Shown in pieces: positions 35,510-47,060 of a stretch of 64,000 nucleotides of DNA. Each line of letters begins with the position of its first letter. Position 1 is the stretch's first letter. Both the position numbers and the translations under genes were made by a program. Origin of the DNA: Linnemannia elongata. Taxonomy: Eukaryota; Mortierellomycota; Mortierellomycetes; Mortierellales; Mortierellaceae. The stretch covers positions 868,001 through 932,000 of the forward strand of contig JAXBDG010000019.1 of assembly GCA_036320915.1 (NCBI GenBank), given 5' to 3'. Below the pieces are notes generated by a model. That model saw only the letters and a list, made by a program, of their open reading frames with translations. It ran no database searches and was not told the DNA's origin.

Positions 35510-38134
35510 TCAGTTAAGAAAGGACAAGCGCTCCAGGGACAAGAGAGTCGCTTCCTCAAGTGCCTCCAGCTTTTCCGGTTCACGCCACATGGACCCCAAT
35601 CCTGCATCCGTGATCAGGAATGCGCTCGCCGATCCTTCCTCCGGTTCCTCAGGTCCATTTCTGAATTTAGTCGTTGTGGATGTAGACACTGCGGATATGC
35701 TGCGCCTACTGACAGAACTGCTGCTGGTGGCGGTGGCGGTAGTGGTAGGAGCAGAGGTGCTTAGACTCGGCGTCGTGTCTGATGTTCCCATGTTGTTTTG
35801 TTGTGCTGCTCCAGGGGTGTTCATTTCAAGGAGCGCCAGTGCTGCAGATATGACTGGGTTTGTCTGCTCGCCTTCCTTACTACTGTCGCCATCATGGACA
35901 TGCTTGAGACTGGTGCTGGAGAGCTCCTGTTCGGTTTTGGTTATGTAAGCGGTTAGCAAATCTTCTAGGAACTTGGCTTGATCGTTAGAGGCAGTCCAGT
36001 AGGGTCCCAGCATACGAAAAAATCGGATGCAGGTCTGTAATCCCTGCTTCGCTTGAGTCACACGCGCTGGATCCTTGCTGGTTGTGAGTTGCAGTATATG
36101 GCTAGATGGTTCGTGCAAAAAAAGCACACAATATGAGTCGATCAAGCAACTGTGTAAAAGAAAGCAAATAATAAGCGAAAATTCGTAGGGAATACTTACG
36201 CGGTGCCCGCAATGAAGACGGGGAAGCTGAGATGGCTCCCTCGGATCCTTACAAGCCGCTCTGTGAATTGATCAACAATGGCCGTGATCTGACTCGCAGC
36301 TTCATTGCATACTTCCAGGGCCATCCTCAAGAACCGTTGATCTTCCGCCTCAACATCCTTGTCCGTGCCAGACACATCCATCCCGCGCGCGTCGGTGCCG
36401 ATGCCTATATTGGCCGTCCCTTCTGATTTTCCCGTCGCATCATCCTGCCTCGGTAATTCCTTTTTCCTCTCCTGGCCATTGTCAGCGGCCATACCCGCCT
36501 TCAACAAAACAGGTCGATAGAGCGATATCCGGAGAACGCAGTAGTAAAATGTCTGGTGGATAATGTTGATGTCGGTGCGCCAGATAGAAGACATTGCATT
36601 AGTTGGTACATAATCTTCTGGGAGTTGTCGCCTCCAAGCCGCTGCTGCTGCATCGAGTTTCTGAATGACCGGTATACTCTCGCGCCAATGGCGTGATGTC
36701 GACTTTGTATCGCTCTGCTGGGCTGTTGGTGTTATTGGTGATGCCAAAGGGGAGGTGTTGGTGGTTGTAGAGAAAGATGAAGTGCGAGAAGTTGTCGATG
36801 AGGGCTGTGCTGATACGGTATTGCTGACGACTCCGGTGTTGGTGAACCTCCAGACCAATATGCCAACTTGAAGGATGGGCACAGTCAGACTCGGATCTCC
36901 AAATCCTCGAATAGGGCGCGGTCGCAATGTCTTGCGCAGGATCAACACATGTGCTGGGTCTATGACTTGCGCCTCTCGCTGCGTCCCGATTTGTCGTTCA
37001 GATGCCGACTCCACCCACCAATCAGCCTCGAACGGCACAATCCAAGGCTCAAACTGTGTGGCATCGAACAATGGTGGAATACCAGCAACCGCAGAGTTGG
37101 CAGCATCAGTTCCCAAGAGAAGGGCAAACGTCCGGACCTTGATCTCCGTCGTCACCCGCTCCTCCTCTGAGTCAAAAGGACCAGTCATTTTTTGTGCAAA
37201 AGCCTTGTGGAACTCAAGTTCAGACGCCATCCTGCCCGCGATGCCCTCAAAGCGATAACCTCGAAAATGGTTTCCTGATATGTACTCGTAGAACCCCAGC
37301 AGCATCAATGTGTGAACAGCATCGATAGTCACCTCCTCAACAAGCGCACCCATCCCGGATCTAATCTTTGACGCAAAGGGCTCTCCGGACATGTATGGTG
37401 GTGTTATGACGACTGCCGGGTGGTTTGAGAATCGGGCTGCGACCGCACAGACGGCGTTCAAGAGAACGGGGTTGAGAGTGCCTTGGGAGTAACTCTTGAG
37501 AAATCGAGCAGGACTGAAGCAGTTGAAATCCTCAAAGCAGAATTCAAAAAACACTTCCACTAGATGGTCCTGCACTTCCTTTGAGAAGGGGTCGGATGAC
37601 GGATCAGGCCACTTTCGTTGCTCCAGCTCCTGTACGTGTGCTTCCCATGACTGTCGCAGGCGTACATTTTGATCTGAAAGTGTCATGTCAGTAGTACTCG
37701 TGGTAATAGCAGTTGAGGAACCCAAGTGGCCGACTATGCTGGAGAGTTCTGATTTGACACCTTGCTTGGAGCCATGCAAGGGACCGCGTTTCTTTTGGGG
37801 CATCAAGAATGTGCATGCCTGGTTGGCACGTACACAGCGAGTACATGCGGGTCTTTGAGCGCCTATGCAAGGTTTAAAACAATAAAAGAAATGAGCATTA
37901 GGGTTATTCCTTCGTATTGTCATACAAGTCAAAGTTGTTTCTGAAAGTAAAAGCGCATATACCACAGACAGTCTTTTTCTGCCGACAGCGGTCGCAGGCT
38001 TGAGTGACACGGGTGCGTTCAGGGATAGGAATTGTTGAGGGCGAAGAAGAGGAAGAGGTGGTGCTGGAGATAGAAGTTGACTGGAACGGTCTCTTTTTTT
38101 GGCGAGAGGGAGGTGGTGTGTTGGAGGGGTCCAT
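35510..38134 (-). CDS. Zn2Cys6 fungal transcription factor
   Basis: Three exons from the start: 37963-38134, 36200-37862, 35510-36101, 808 codons. The binuclear zinc cluster is complete across the first junction: Cys47, Cys50, Cys57, Cys64, Cys67 and Cys74 (ACDRCRQKKTVCGAQRPACT and on to ANQAC). A basic linker (PQKKRGPLHGSK) follows. The central region (VEVFFEFCFEDFNCFSP, then LNAVCAVAARFS and GFYEYISGNHFRGYRFEGIA) is the fungal-specific transcription-factor homology domain. The C-terminus is Ser/Thr-rich. It is a nuclear DNA-binding regulator; target genes are unknown. No neighbour forms an obvious metabolic cluster with it. Confidence 0.95.
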
Positions 38135-39035
38135 CTGATCAGTTGGTTTGTGAATGAGAGAGAGTGAATGAGGGAAAAGGAAGAAAACGAAAAAAAGAAA
38201 AGGTAGAAGGAGAGAAGGAGAGAGATGGATGGAGGAAGGGTGAATCGTCAAGTCATCGTTTTTAGTCAATACAAAAAAAAATAAGAAAGGAAAAAAAAAA
38301 AGAAAGGGAAAAAGGAAGGACAGTAGTTTCCGAGGCAGTGATTGTTTATGAATAGGAAACCGTTTCTCTCTTCGCCGTCAATAATAGAGCTGAAACAAAG
38401 TAATACATAGCCTCAATGCACTAAGCACAGGCACCAACGCCCAATTGGCCATTGATCAAAGTTCTCTTTGAAAGGGCCTTAGAGCCCTATCCCTGTTGAG
38501 CCAAGGGAAAGAAAAAACACATGCCCCCGCCGCTGTGCTCCACCCTGCACCAAAGGGATAGAATCCCTCAACCCCTGTCCCTTGCCGTTGCAGTTGATCA
38601 ACCGTGGCTTAGAACGTTAAAATTCCAAATCCACCTTCTTGCACTTCTCACACTTCTCGCACTTCTCACACTTCTCGCACTTCTCACACTTCTCGCACTT
38701 CTTAGACTTCTCATACGTCTCACACCTCCCACACTTCGCAGCTTTGAGTTGCATTCATATAGGATGAAGAGGATAATAAGTCATATTTATCGTGTTGTTG
38801 ATACATCCTACTTTCCTAAGAGAGAGAGAGAGAGAGAGAGAGAGGTGTCCCCTGCATCTAATGACTTTTACTTTTCTGCACTTTGTCCGATTTTTGGACC
38901 AGAACAAACTAAGGTCACAAAGTCAGAACTCAACAAACGTAATTTATTTCTCCGCCCTGCCCTGAACGTGCTTTCTTCTCCCCCCTCTCACTTTTCCTCT
39001 TCCCTACTTGCATACACACTTGCATTCACCGAGAC
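38135..39035. other. intergenic with simple repeats
   Basis: It holds purine-rich leader sequence of the Zn2Cys6 gene, an 18-bp tandem repeat at 38637-38740, a (GA)n tract at 38821-38842 and a CT-rich leader before the F-box ATG at 39036. No other gene supported. Confidence 0.45.
38637..38740. repeat. 9/18-bp tandem repeat (cacttctca/cacttctcg)
   Basis: Alternating nonamers cacttctca and cacttctcg repeat at least four times each, decaying at the 3' side (cttagacttctcatacgtctc). Read in frame this would be a leucine-rich LLALLT repeat, but no gene supports translation. Confidence 0.85.
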
Positions 39036-39399
39036 AATGGAGGGCGACATCACAACAGCTAATCTGAAAGCACCACACTTCATCGCTAGTCCCACAACGC
39101 CAACACCAACAACCCTCCTCTTGACCCTCCCCGAAATCCTTAACCAGATATTCGCATACCTAACTCCGCACCAACAAAGACGTCTCGCAGGACAAGTCTG
39201 CCACCAATGGCGAACTATCGTCCTTCACCGCTTCCTCTCCGTGACAGACAAGGCCTTCCCAACAAATGTGATGGAGGAAGGTGGGGGCTGGGGAGGTGGT
39301 GCGAACACTGCACTCTTGACTGCGCCCCGAATGGTCCATTGGCAGCTTGGAACCCGTGTCGGCAGCGCTGCAAGTGGTGTAACAACACAGTCGGGATGA
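39036..39399 (+). pseudogene. F-box protein N-terminal fragment
   Basis: It starts at ATG 39036 after a CT-rich leader and reads MEGDITTANLKAPHF, then an F-box (LLLTLPEILNQIFAYLTPHQ followed by RLAGQVCHQWRTIVLHRFLS). After about residue 85 it turns Gly-rich and stops at 39399. F-box proteins recruit substrates to SCF ubiquitin ligases through Skp1, but here the expected leucine-rich-repeat body is missing. A decayed LRR body occurs on the same strand from about 41850, so this is probably the front of one gene cut by foreign sequence. Alternatively it is a separate truncated paralogue. Confidence 0.6.
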
Positions 39400-40709
39400 C
39401 TCGCAAGGGTCTTTCAAAGCACTTGATAAAGTGAGCAGAGGTCTCCAAGGCCCAGTTCCCACTCTGCTGCCCTTACTGTGATCATGAATGCCAAAGATTG
39501 GAAGATCTTTCCACACATGGCTCTGATTGCCTATCATGGGAGGAAGATACTTCGAAAGATGGCGAGTGATTGGATGATTGGAGAAGCAGTTGATTCGAGT
39601 CACTAGGCATCCGGCGACTTCCCTCCTTGTTAAACGTCTGTTCGTCCCTGCAGAACTCAGACTCCCGGACGGCTCAACAGTAATGGCACTCATCATGCCT
39701 GGTGTGTCCAAACGACTTCGGAACGGCTCCAAAGCGCAAGTGCGGATCCTCAAACCCCACGAGCATACTGTAGATCAGGCAGTGGCGGTTGCAAGCACCA
39801 AACTGGACGTTGTCCTGGAGTCGCACAGCTATTGTCGTCTGATTGGTCTTAAAGACTAGAGGTCCCTCGATAACAAGGACCCCGTTTGGCACTTGCCGCC
39901 CCCTGACAACGGAGAGCGCCTTGCGACGATGCTTGAGGGGATTCTCCTGCATTCTGGTGAAGATGTTCTTCTCACGCTCAAGGTGGAGGTTTATGGTACG
40001 GCTGACTATGAGGATCCTCATGCTCAGAAAATAGCTAGGCCTGAGGACACTAGCTCCTTCAGAGTCGTCAACGTGTGTCACGACAATACACATAAGATCA
40101 TGACTGGCACCACCAAATGGTGCACTAGTGACGCTCGCTGTTATGCTCACAGACGGCACAGTCATTGTGGGTCCCGACAACAAAATACTTCAACCCAGAT
40201 CGACCTGCTGCATTTGGATCAAAAAAGAACCAGGACCATTTGTCTATAATACGTTGCCGCGTCAACTACGATCCAAGTTTTTCGAGCCAGCAACGTTTGC
40301 AAGATATGCGGCTGTGCACCAGTTGTTCAATCGTCACATCTCTATGCCTGTAACTCTGGAGACGCTCTATGCCTTCAAGAGCAACAAAGCATGGTCGGGC
40401 GTCGAGGTCGCGGCATTTGTTTTCCATCAGCTTTTCAGTCAGAAGAAGATTGTGAAGGCTGGCGTGATCAAACATTTAAACGATGCACTAGAACTTCGCA
40501 ATGGCAGATCTTGCGAGTTCCTCAACATCATTCAGGAGATGGCATGTGAGAAGAGGGAGGAAGAGCCGTTTCCAGTATCCAAGTCCGTGAACAAGTGCTT
40601 AACAGACCCTGCGGGGAAACTCAGTTCTGAGATCACCAACCTCAATCACACAGACGTTTTACATGTCGTTGAGAAGAAGATCAGGAGCATGTTACCTGTC
40701 AGCGAATAA
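39342..40709 (+). pseudogene. zinc-finger gene remnant with stops and frameshifts
   Basis: Coding text continues across several lesions. A C2H2-like finger (CKWCNNTVGMTRKGLSKHLI) meets TGA near 39430, then continues in frame with a second finger (CCPYCDHEC...STHGSDC) and meets TGA near 39570. The next frame (from 39578; FVPAELRLPDGSTVMALIMP) meets TAG at 39857 and continues in the same frame (DNGERLATMLEGILLHSGED) to about 40115. A frameshift leads to the last frame, ALVTLAVMLTDGTVIVGPDN through TLETLYAFKSNKAWSGVEVA, ending at 40709. At least three stops and two frameshifts argue for a dead gene of perhaps 430 codons. The family is unknown; two zinc fingers suggest DNA binding, possibly of mobile-element origin. 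Confidence 0.6.
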
Positions 40710-40795
40710 TTATCTCTCATCTCAAAGCAGTTTACAAATCAAAGAACAAAAGCTAAAACGTATTTGGCGTTGCATACACAAGAAGGCCGCAAAAA

Positions 40796-41245
40796 AAAAA
40801 AAAAGTCAGTTCTAACAAACGTTAGAACTCTGTGTAAAAAAAAATATGTCAGTTCTAACAATCGTTAGAACTGTGTGTAAAAAAAAAAAAAAGTCAGGTC
40901 TAACAAAGTTAGAACTCTGTGTAAAAAAAAATATGTCAGTTCTAACAATCGTTAGAACTGTGTGTAAAAAAAAAAAAAAGTCAGGTCTAACAAAGTTAGA
41001 ACTCTGTGTAAAAAAAAATATGTCAGTTCTAACAATCGTTAGAACTGTGTGTAAAAAAAAAAAAAAGTCAGGTCTAACAAAGTTAGAACTCTGTGTAAAA
41101 AAAAATATGTCAGTTCTAACAATCGTTAGAACTGTGTGTAAAAAAAAAAAAAAGTCAGGTCTAACAAAGTTAGAACTCTGTGTAAAAAAAAATATGTCAG
41201 TTCTAACAAACGTTAGAACTGTGTAAAAAAAAGGTCAGTTCTAAT
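40796..41245. repeat. 87-bp satellite array with perfect hairpins, about five copies
   Basis: The landmark tatgtcagttctaac recurs at 40845, 40932, 41019, 41106 and 41193, exactly 87 bp apart. Each unit has two inverted repeats separated by A runs. One is perfect, CAGTTCTAAC-aatc-GTTAGAACTG; the other is slightly mismatched, AGGTCTAAC-aaa-GTTAGAACT. Copies are nearly identical, so the array is young or homogenised. Because 87 is divisible by three, one frame stays open over 381 bp as a 29-residue repeat, probably by chance. Confidence 0.95.
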
Positions 41246-41429
41246 AAACAGGAGACTTTCTGGGCGCAAAAAATGCATCCATTTCCTTCTGTACAAAGTG
41301 CGTTGTTTCCATCGTTGTCACCGGAAGGAAGTGCTTTGTTTCGTTTCCACCCTTTTGCGCTGGAGTTTTTTTTTCCTGACTAGTCAACACATCTTTTTCT
41401 TGCAGGGCGAGAGACACCCCTTTCGCTGT

Positions 41430-41462
<33 letters not shown>

Positions 41463-41850
41463 CGTTTTCGCAAACTTCACTTTTTTAGAGGGGGGTTCTC
41501 GTCTACCGGGTAAATCGGACTTAAGCAACCACCTATGTCGTGGTATTGCTTCTGCAAGTTTCCCAAAGTAAGACTAGGAGCTAAAGAAGGCATAGAAAAA
41601 GACCTTTCCGCAGAGTGATTTCTTTACTCAGGAGCAGGAGGACAAATTAATTGGATCTGTTTGACGCATTGGCTACAGGAACACTCCCGCCACCACTTAG
41701 AACACAAGGCGTCGTGCTACTGGAGACGAAGGGTTCGGGTTCTGGTGGTGTTTGGTGCAGCAGTGAACTTGCCCGCCATCGAGGCTGTAGTCCGTCGTTT
41801 GTCCTCTAATCGAGATCCTCAAGTTTTCCCAGACTGTCAACTATTGTCGG
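41246..41850. other. insert edge and damaged upstream part of the LRR remnant
   Basis: It contains a T36 run (about 41430-41462) and no intact frame. A stretch near 41660-41815 (ending CGCSPSFVL-like, then a stop) may be more of the decayed F-box/LRR gene. The right boundary of the foreign segment probably lies between 41530 and 41650. Confidence 0.4.
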
Positions 41851-43197
41851 CATAGAAGGGCATTTAAGAAGAGTACAAGTTATTCAGACTTTTGGCCGTA
41901 TCTTCAAAGTTTCTGCAAGCACCTGCGCGAGTTTCAATACTCCACTCTGCACGGGACTGCGACGGTTCCTGAGATCTATGCTATTTATTCGGCATTGCCC
42001 CGCATGGATATCACCACAGGAGAGCCTGGAGATATTGTTTCCTCCACGACCTCTAACGGCTTCGGTGCCCTACCACCACCGTCGCCACTGCTACCCACCA
42101 TCTTGTGTCTCGCCACTAGGGATCTCGGACCTATGCAGGATTACATCAAAACCTTTAAGGCCAACTGGCTGACAGGCCTATGGTTCGACAGGGTTGGAAC
42201 AGGGACCAACGCAACGCCCTCCACATGATCCTATGCGCCTGTCCGAACTTGATTGTTTTTACCACCTTGTCTGTTTATTTTTGCCTACCGGATATGGATG
42301 TCAACAACCTCCTGGAGTCTGATGGGCCTTATAGGAAGAAGAATGGTGCACTGCCCCACGGTAGTGGAACCGACAAGAGGGCGGCAGTTTGGAGGTACCG
42401 TTATTGAGTCGACCGCACATGAAGAGGAGGAGCAATTGAATTTGCCTCCGCTGAAACGACGTGCAGTCTGGGCGTGTAGGAACTTGAGGACGCTGCATAT
42501 CTCGATCCTGAAGCAGGACGACAAGGACTGTGCACGACATGAGTCCTCGTTGGTGACCTTTGAGTACATGAGTCTCGCCTGTCCTCGGCTGGAGGAGTTG
42601 AGTATCCGGAGTGAGTGGATGGCGCTGGATGACGAGTCGAGGTTGTGTCTGTTGGGCTGGTTGAAATACCTAGAGCGTCTGCAGCTCCATTCGTTGCCCA
42701 CGTTGATGTATCCGGACGTCTTCTGGATGCGGCGGAAGAAATTCAAAAGTGGGTTCCTTCACCCAGTTAATGGCAGGCAGCACGCGTTTTTGACGGAGCA
42801 GACGTTACTTGGTCGGATCATAGCTAAGTCTCGGAACCCATGGAGTGGAAGAGTGCACGTTACTGATCCGACGATGTACTTGAAAAATTTGCCGCCACTT
42901 CCGGACTTCCAGGAGTCAAAGCCTTTTCTGACGGAGGATGGGACTGAATTTAGTAGTGTTGGTCGACCGGACGCTTTGGTTGCCTATGTCATGGACACCA
43001 ACAAGGACCTCATGGCTGACAGCGACACGTCGATTGGCGCCTGGAACCGGGATGCGGTTTGCTTGCCGCGATTGGACTTGCTTCATTTCCGACAAAGCGG
43101 TGATTTCCGACAAGAGACCGCTGATGCAGAACAGTTCCTGAGGACCCTAAGGCCCGAGATTGACCTCCGCATCGAAATCGCCAAATACTACATTTGA
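41850..43197 (+). pseudogene. F-box/LRR protein C-terminal remnant, frameshifted
   Basis: Three frames in turn carry leucine-rich-repeat text: FWPYLQSFCKHLREFQYSTL to DYIKTFKANWLTGLWFDRVG (stops at 42228), then NALHMILCACPNLIVFTTLS to about 42390, then ACRNLRTLHISILKQDDKDC, SLACPRLEELSIRSEWMALD and LLGWLKYLERLQLHSLPTLM to the stop at 43197. Repeats of the form CPxLxxLxI and LxxLxxLxLxSLPTL are typical of F-box LRR proteins in these fungi. The frame changes fall near 42205 and 42395 without convincing introns. The last 270 codons (from about 42400) are undamaged, so decay may be recent. Ends only 61 bp from the convergent neighbour. Confidence 0.72.
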
Positions 43198-43258
43198 TCA
43201 CCCACTCCTTCGTATACCTTAATGCATAGCTTGCTCAAAAAAAAAGCAAGGTCGCCTT

Positions 43259-45907
43259 TTATTGTATCGAATCTGCCATGGCGGCGCGAATGCCGTCGTA
43301 GTACTCCTTGCCCTCTGGACGCTGGGCTGCATCGTCAAAGGCTTTGAGAACCTGCTGCCTCATATTTGCTTCTTTCTCATCCCACTCTGCCCCACCGTCC
43401 TTGCTCGTCTCAAGATGTGGTATTGTGGTTACTGAGCTGCTGCTTGAGTGGGGATGTCCGCCAGGGACTTTGCGGTGCAACCCCATCAGCCCATCATCCA
43501 TATCCATCTCCTGTTCGATTCCCTGCTCCTGCTGTTGTTGTTTTTCATCCTCTTCCAACAATATCCTGTTAATATTCTTCTCCCGACTGGACCTCCAAAC
43601 CGCCGGGAACATCTCATGCTCCTCCTCCTCCTCTTTCACATCCTCTCCGCCACCAATCTCAAACTTCCCCTTACCCTTCACCCCACCTCCACCCATCTTA
43701 CCCCTCCTCAGATTCTCCGGATTAGTAGGATCATTATCCAACATATCCAAATACACGTGCGGATCATAATACGCCGCATCGATCAAGGTCTTGACAGAAT
43801 GGTACCCCCAGGCCAGTTCTCCCTTTGAAGGGTCCCATCGCTTATACTGGTCCAGGGCTTTTTGTTTGTACGGCAGGAATTCGGGCAAGGCGCGGATGAA
43901 TTGTGCGGATCTGTGGGGTAGCGGGTTGTAGTATGTATATGTCCTGTAAAACCGGCTATTTAGAAGAAGAGAAGGAGCGTTAATTGATTTTGTGAGCTAG
44001 AATTATGGCTGGATGAATGGGTAAGACCATGACTCCGAAATATGATGGCTGAAGAAGGGAAGCAAAAAAAAAGAAGATAGGCTTACAAGTCCCAGAGTTG
44101 ACGGGAGGCAGGCCAGCCTTGAGGGAACTCTTGGAGGAGTTGCGTGGCGACGTCCCAACAGGCCCTGTGGGTCGGGTTCCTTCCAACAGAATCCCGATCG
44201 TATTCTCCGCTTATGCACTTGTGCGAAGCTCCTGGGTACTATTTTACGGAATTTTTGTAAATTGACAAATGGTTAGGTAATTATCGAAGATAGGTTAAAA
44301 AAGAAGAGCTAAAATCATGATCTCTCAGCTTCTTTCAGTATCCTGTTCGTACAAAATGACATGAACCTTACCTTGCGCTCATATCCCAGAATGAGATCCC
44401 GGAGCTTTTTTTGGAACTCTCCATAATCCTTCAAGGGTTCAATATCACTCCACCCAGTCTCAAAGATATTTTCATCCCGCACCCCAAGGGCCCTCAACGA
44501 CTGTCGGAACTCATGTGTCCTCCCCGTGACAACATCTTGAAGCGTGAGATTCAGTTTGTGGGGTGGATGTTGGAGTGTGCAAGGTGCGGCGCCGGAGACA
44601 ATGTCCCGGAGGAGGGCGTTGATCCCGTCCGAGTATAGATGTACAATGACGTTTCGGCCTGCTTCAATGTGTTCCCGAATTGCTATTTTGGCAAACGGTG
44701 CAGAGAAAATGAGATGAGTTACGACTAGGGGGTAGCTTAAACTACAATGTTGAGTTCACGCAGCCAGTGGTCGCTAGGCGAGGATAAAGTAGTCCGCCAA
44801 TGAAATCTTACCAAGGGCCATGGCCAGGGCATCATCATCTTGATGGGGCACATAAAATATCGTCGGTGTCGTCTTGACACCTCCACCTACTCCATCATTG
44901 CTATCACTGCTAGTCGCCTTGACTGGTCCCTTGGTCTTCTCCTGTTTTCCCTTCTCGCCATGCTTCCCTTTCCCCTTCTCCTTTGCCTTCTCTCCTTTGT
45001 GATGATGATCCTTTTCTCCCGCCTTCGACTTGACTTCTGAAGCAGGTGCAGCATGCAACTTGCTGGCCCGCTTTAACTCCAACCTCGCACCCGCTAAATT
45101 ATCCTGCTCATGTCGTTGTAACTGCAACCGCATTTCCAACTCCTTCCTCACAGCCGCTTGGGTAACTCTGCGGTCCTCCCAGATCTCGATTTCCGCCTGA
45201 TCACGGCTCTTCCCCGACACCCGTGTCATCAGATCCAGAAACGCCATATGCTGTTCATCCTGCTTTGGTACATCGGTAGTGGTAGTAGTAACGTCTTGAG
45301 GTGAAGGCGGATGTGTCTCTGAGATCTTTTCAGAAGCCAGAACTCGTCCTGAGTTCGCAAACGATACTATTGTAGATGGTACGCCAGCGGTTCCGAGTGA
45401 AATATGGCTATGTTCGCTATTGCTACCAGTGGCAGTTGTAGCAAAGGAGGCGTGCTTGGGCGGAGAAAGTCTGATATACCCATCTAATCCTGATTCTGAT
45501 TCTGAAGCTGCAGAGAAGGTGACAGAGTTTGATGTATGCAAGGCCAAGATCTGTTGTTGCTGCTGCTGATGGTGTAGCTGCAGCACTGCCCGCGGAGAAG
45601 TCTCGCCTACCGCAGCCGCAGAAACAGAAGGAGTAGCAACGAAGGAGTGAGTTGTTACCGGCAGGGCATTCACTCCGCTACCATAGTTGCTGCTCTGACA
45701 ATTGTAGTGGCTAGGATGTCCCGCAAGGAGGACTAATCCGAGTGCTGCAGCAGTACAGAGATTGAGCTGGAAGCGGCACAGGTGCCTCCTGGGTAGAGCT
45801 CTCGAAAAAGAGCCACGGCTGCGTGTGTATGCGTTGTCGGTGGCAGATGATATGCTAGTTAGGTAGACAAAGTTCGAGGGAGTAGAAGTGTCGCAGATAG
45901 GAATCAT
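43259..45907 (-). CDS. LmbE/PIG-L-like (N-acetylglucosaminyl deacetylase fold) protein
   Basis: Four exons from the start: 44812-45907, 44372-44682, 44087-44238, 43259-43943, 747 codons. Start at ATG 45907, the first ATG of the frame. A hydrophobic segment (CTAAALGLVLLAG) near residues 60-75 may be a signal anchor. A long Ser/Thr-rich region and a Lys/Glu/Gly-rich segment precede the fold core: TIFYVPHQDDDALAMAL (His355 to Asp359), then GRNVIVHLYSDG, DVVTGRTHEFRQSLRALGV and YDRDSVGRNPTHRACWD (His493, candidate third ligand). The canonical motif is HPDDE; here it is HQDDD, so the metal site may be altered. A GPI-biosynthesis role (PIG-L/Gpi12) is possible, but sequence and length fit a distinct fungal LmbE-like protein better. 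C-terminus is acidic and Gln-rich. Confidence 0.78.
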
Positions 45908-47060
45908 CGTCTTTTTGGAGGTGCTGCAAAAAAAAGTGGCTCGGCTGCGAGTAGCAGAGTTCTTCTGAAGAGGATGGTCAGGGATGGTCTGTTGGATCGT
46001 CTTGGGAAAAGGATGCAGGATCAAGTGGGAGAAGAAGAATAAAGGTGGCGGTGCTGCCTTGTGGTGTATCGATCGGGCTTGGAAGAAGGAGTAAGAGGTC
46101 CGTGTGGAAGAGGAAGGCTTATGATTGGGTGGTTTAGATGGGTATAGAGGAGGAGGTAAGAGAGTTTCGAGGAATGGCAGAAACGAATACGAAAAGAGAG
46201 GAAGAAAGAAGGTGAAAGAAACAACAAAAGTGGTGAATAGAAAGTGGCAGTTAAAAAGAAATGAACGTAAAGGAGAAGAACAGAGTGAAGAATATAATAG
46301 CGATAATGATCGGAAACAAATAGCGACAGGACCAGGCGTGTTTAAGTGATGATAATGTTCATAAACTTGACTGGACTTATGCAGCCTAACGACGGTGAGG
46401 AAGGGGGCACATTACATTAGCACAGTTGGGTGTCATTCAGGAGAGAAAAGCATCTGGAATCATCATACATATCCCTTTTAAACAGATCCCCTCCTTCCTC
46501 CTTGGTCAGTTCTGTGAAATGGCATCATTGCATTCATTGCTCTCTTGGAAGGGAGAGTATATCATACATTTGCTAATGAGCAGAGCCGCCATAATGTTTC
46601 ATTTTTGAGTTGTTTATTGTTGTTGTATTTTTTTAAGATGGGGTTTTTTTGCGTTAATAGGAACAAATGTCGACTGCCAAGCTGTGCTGCTGTCCGACAA
46701 AGGCAACAAACAAACTAGCAAAGCAGTCGTTGAGACAAGATTCTCCGGGTAAGTGGGGAATCTTATAGAAGTGCAGCCTGAAGAAGGTAAAGAAAAGGAA
46801 AAAGGAAGAGGAAGAGTCGGAGAATATGGCACATGGGTGAGATTACAAGGGTAGAAGCAAAAAAAAAAAGAGGTAATAAACGGAAAAGCAACAAAAGAAA
46901 AGCAAAGAACTTCAGGGAAAAGAAAGCAGGAGGGGAAATGTACAAGGAATAAAGGTGATCGAATCTTTGTAAAAGACAGCGCAATCTGAAGGAAAAGAAA
47001 AAAAAAATAAAGAGCGACTGCGTTGGGGAAAGTGAAAGGGGGCGCACACGGTCAAGAGAT
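45908..47060. other. intergenic, no gene seen
   Basis: Purine-rich leader of the LmbE-like gene to about 46320, then AT-rich sequence with A/T tracts (46860-46880). No coding frame supported. Confidence 0.5.

Noticed and set aside
38521..39035. Upstream extension of the F-box frame to 38521
   Set aside because: The extension only translates the cacttctc repeat, a GA tract and the CT-rich leader; ATG 39036 is the natural start.
40846..41226. Open frame encoding a 29-residue Lys-rich repeat
   Set aside because: It exists only because the 87-bp satellite unit is divisible by three and lacks a stop in this frame; it has no promoter-like leader and consists of A runs and palindromes.
40796..41245. 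CRISPR array
   Set aside because: The units are tandem with no unique spacers, and the context is a fungal chromosome.
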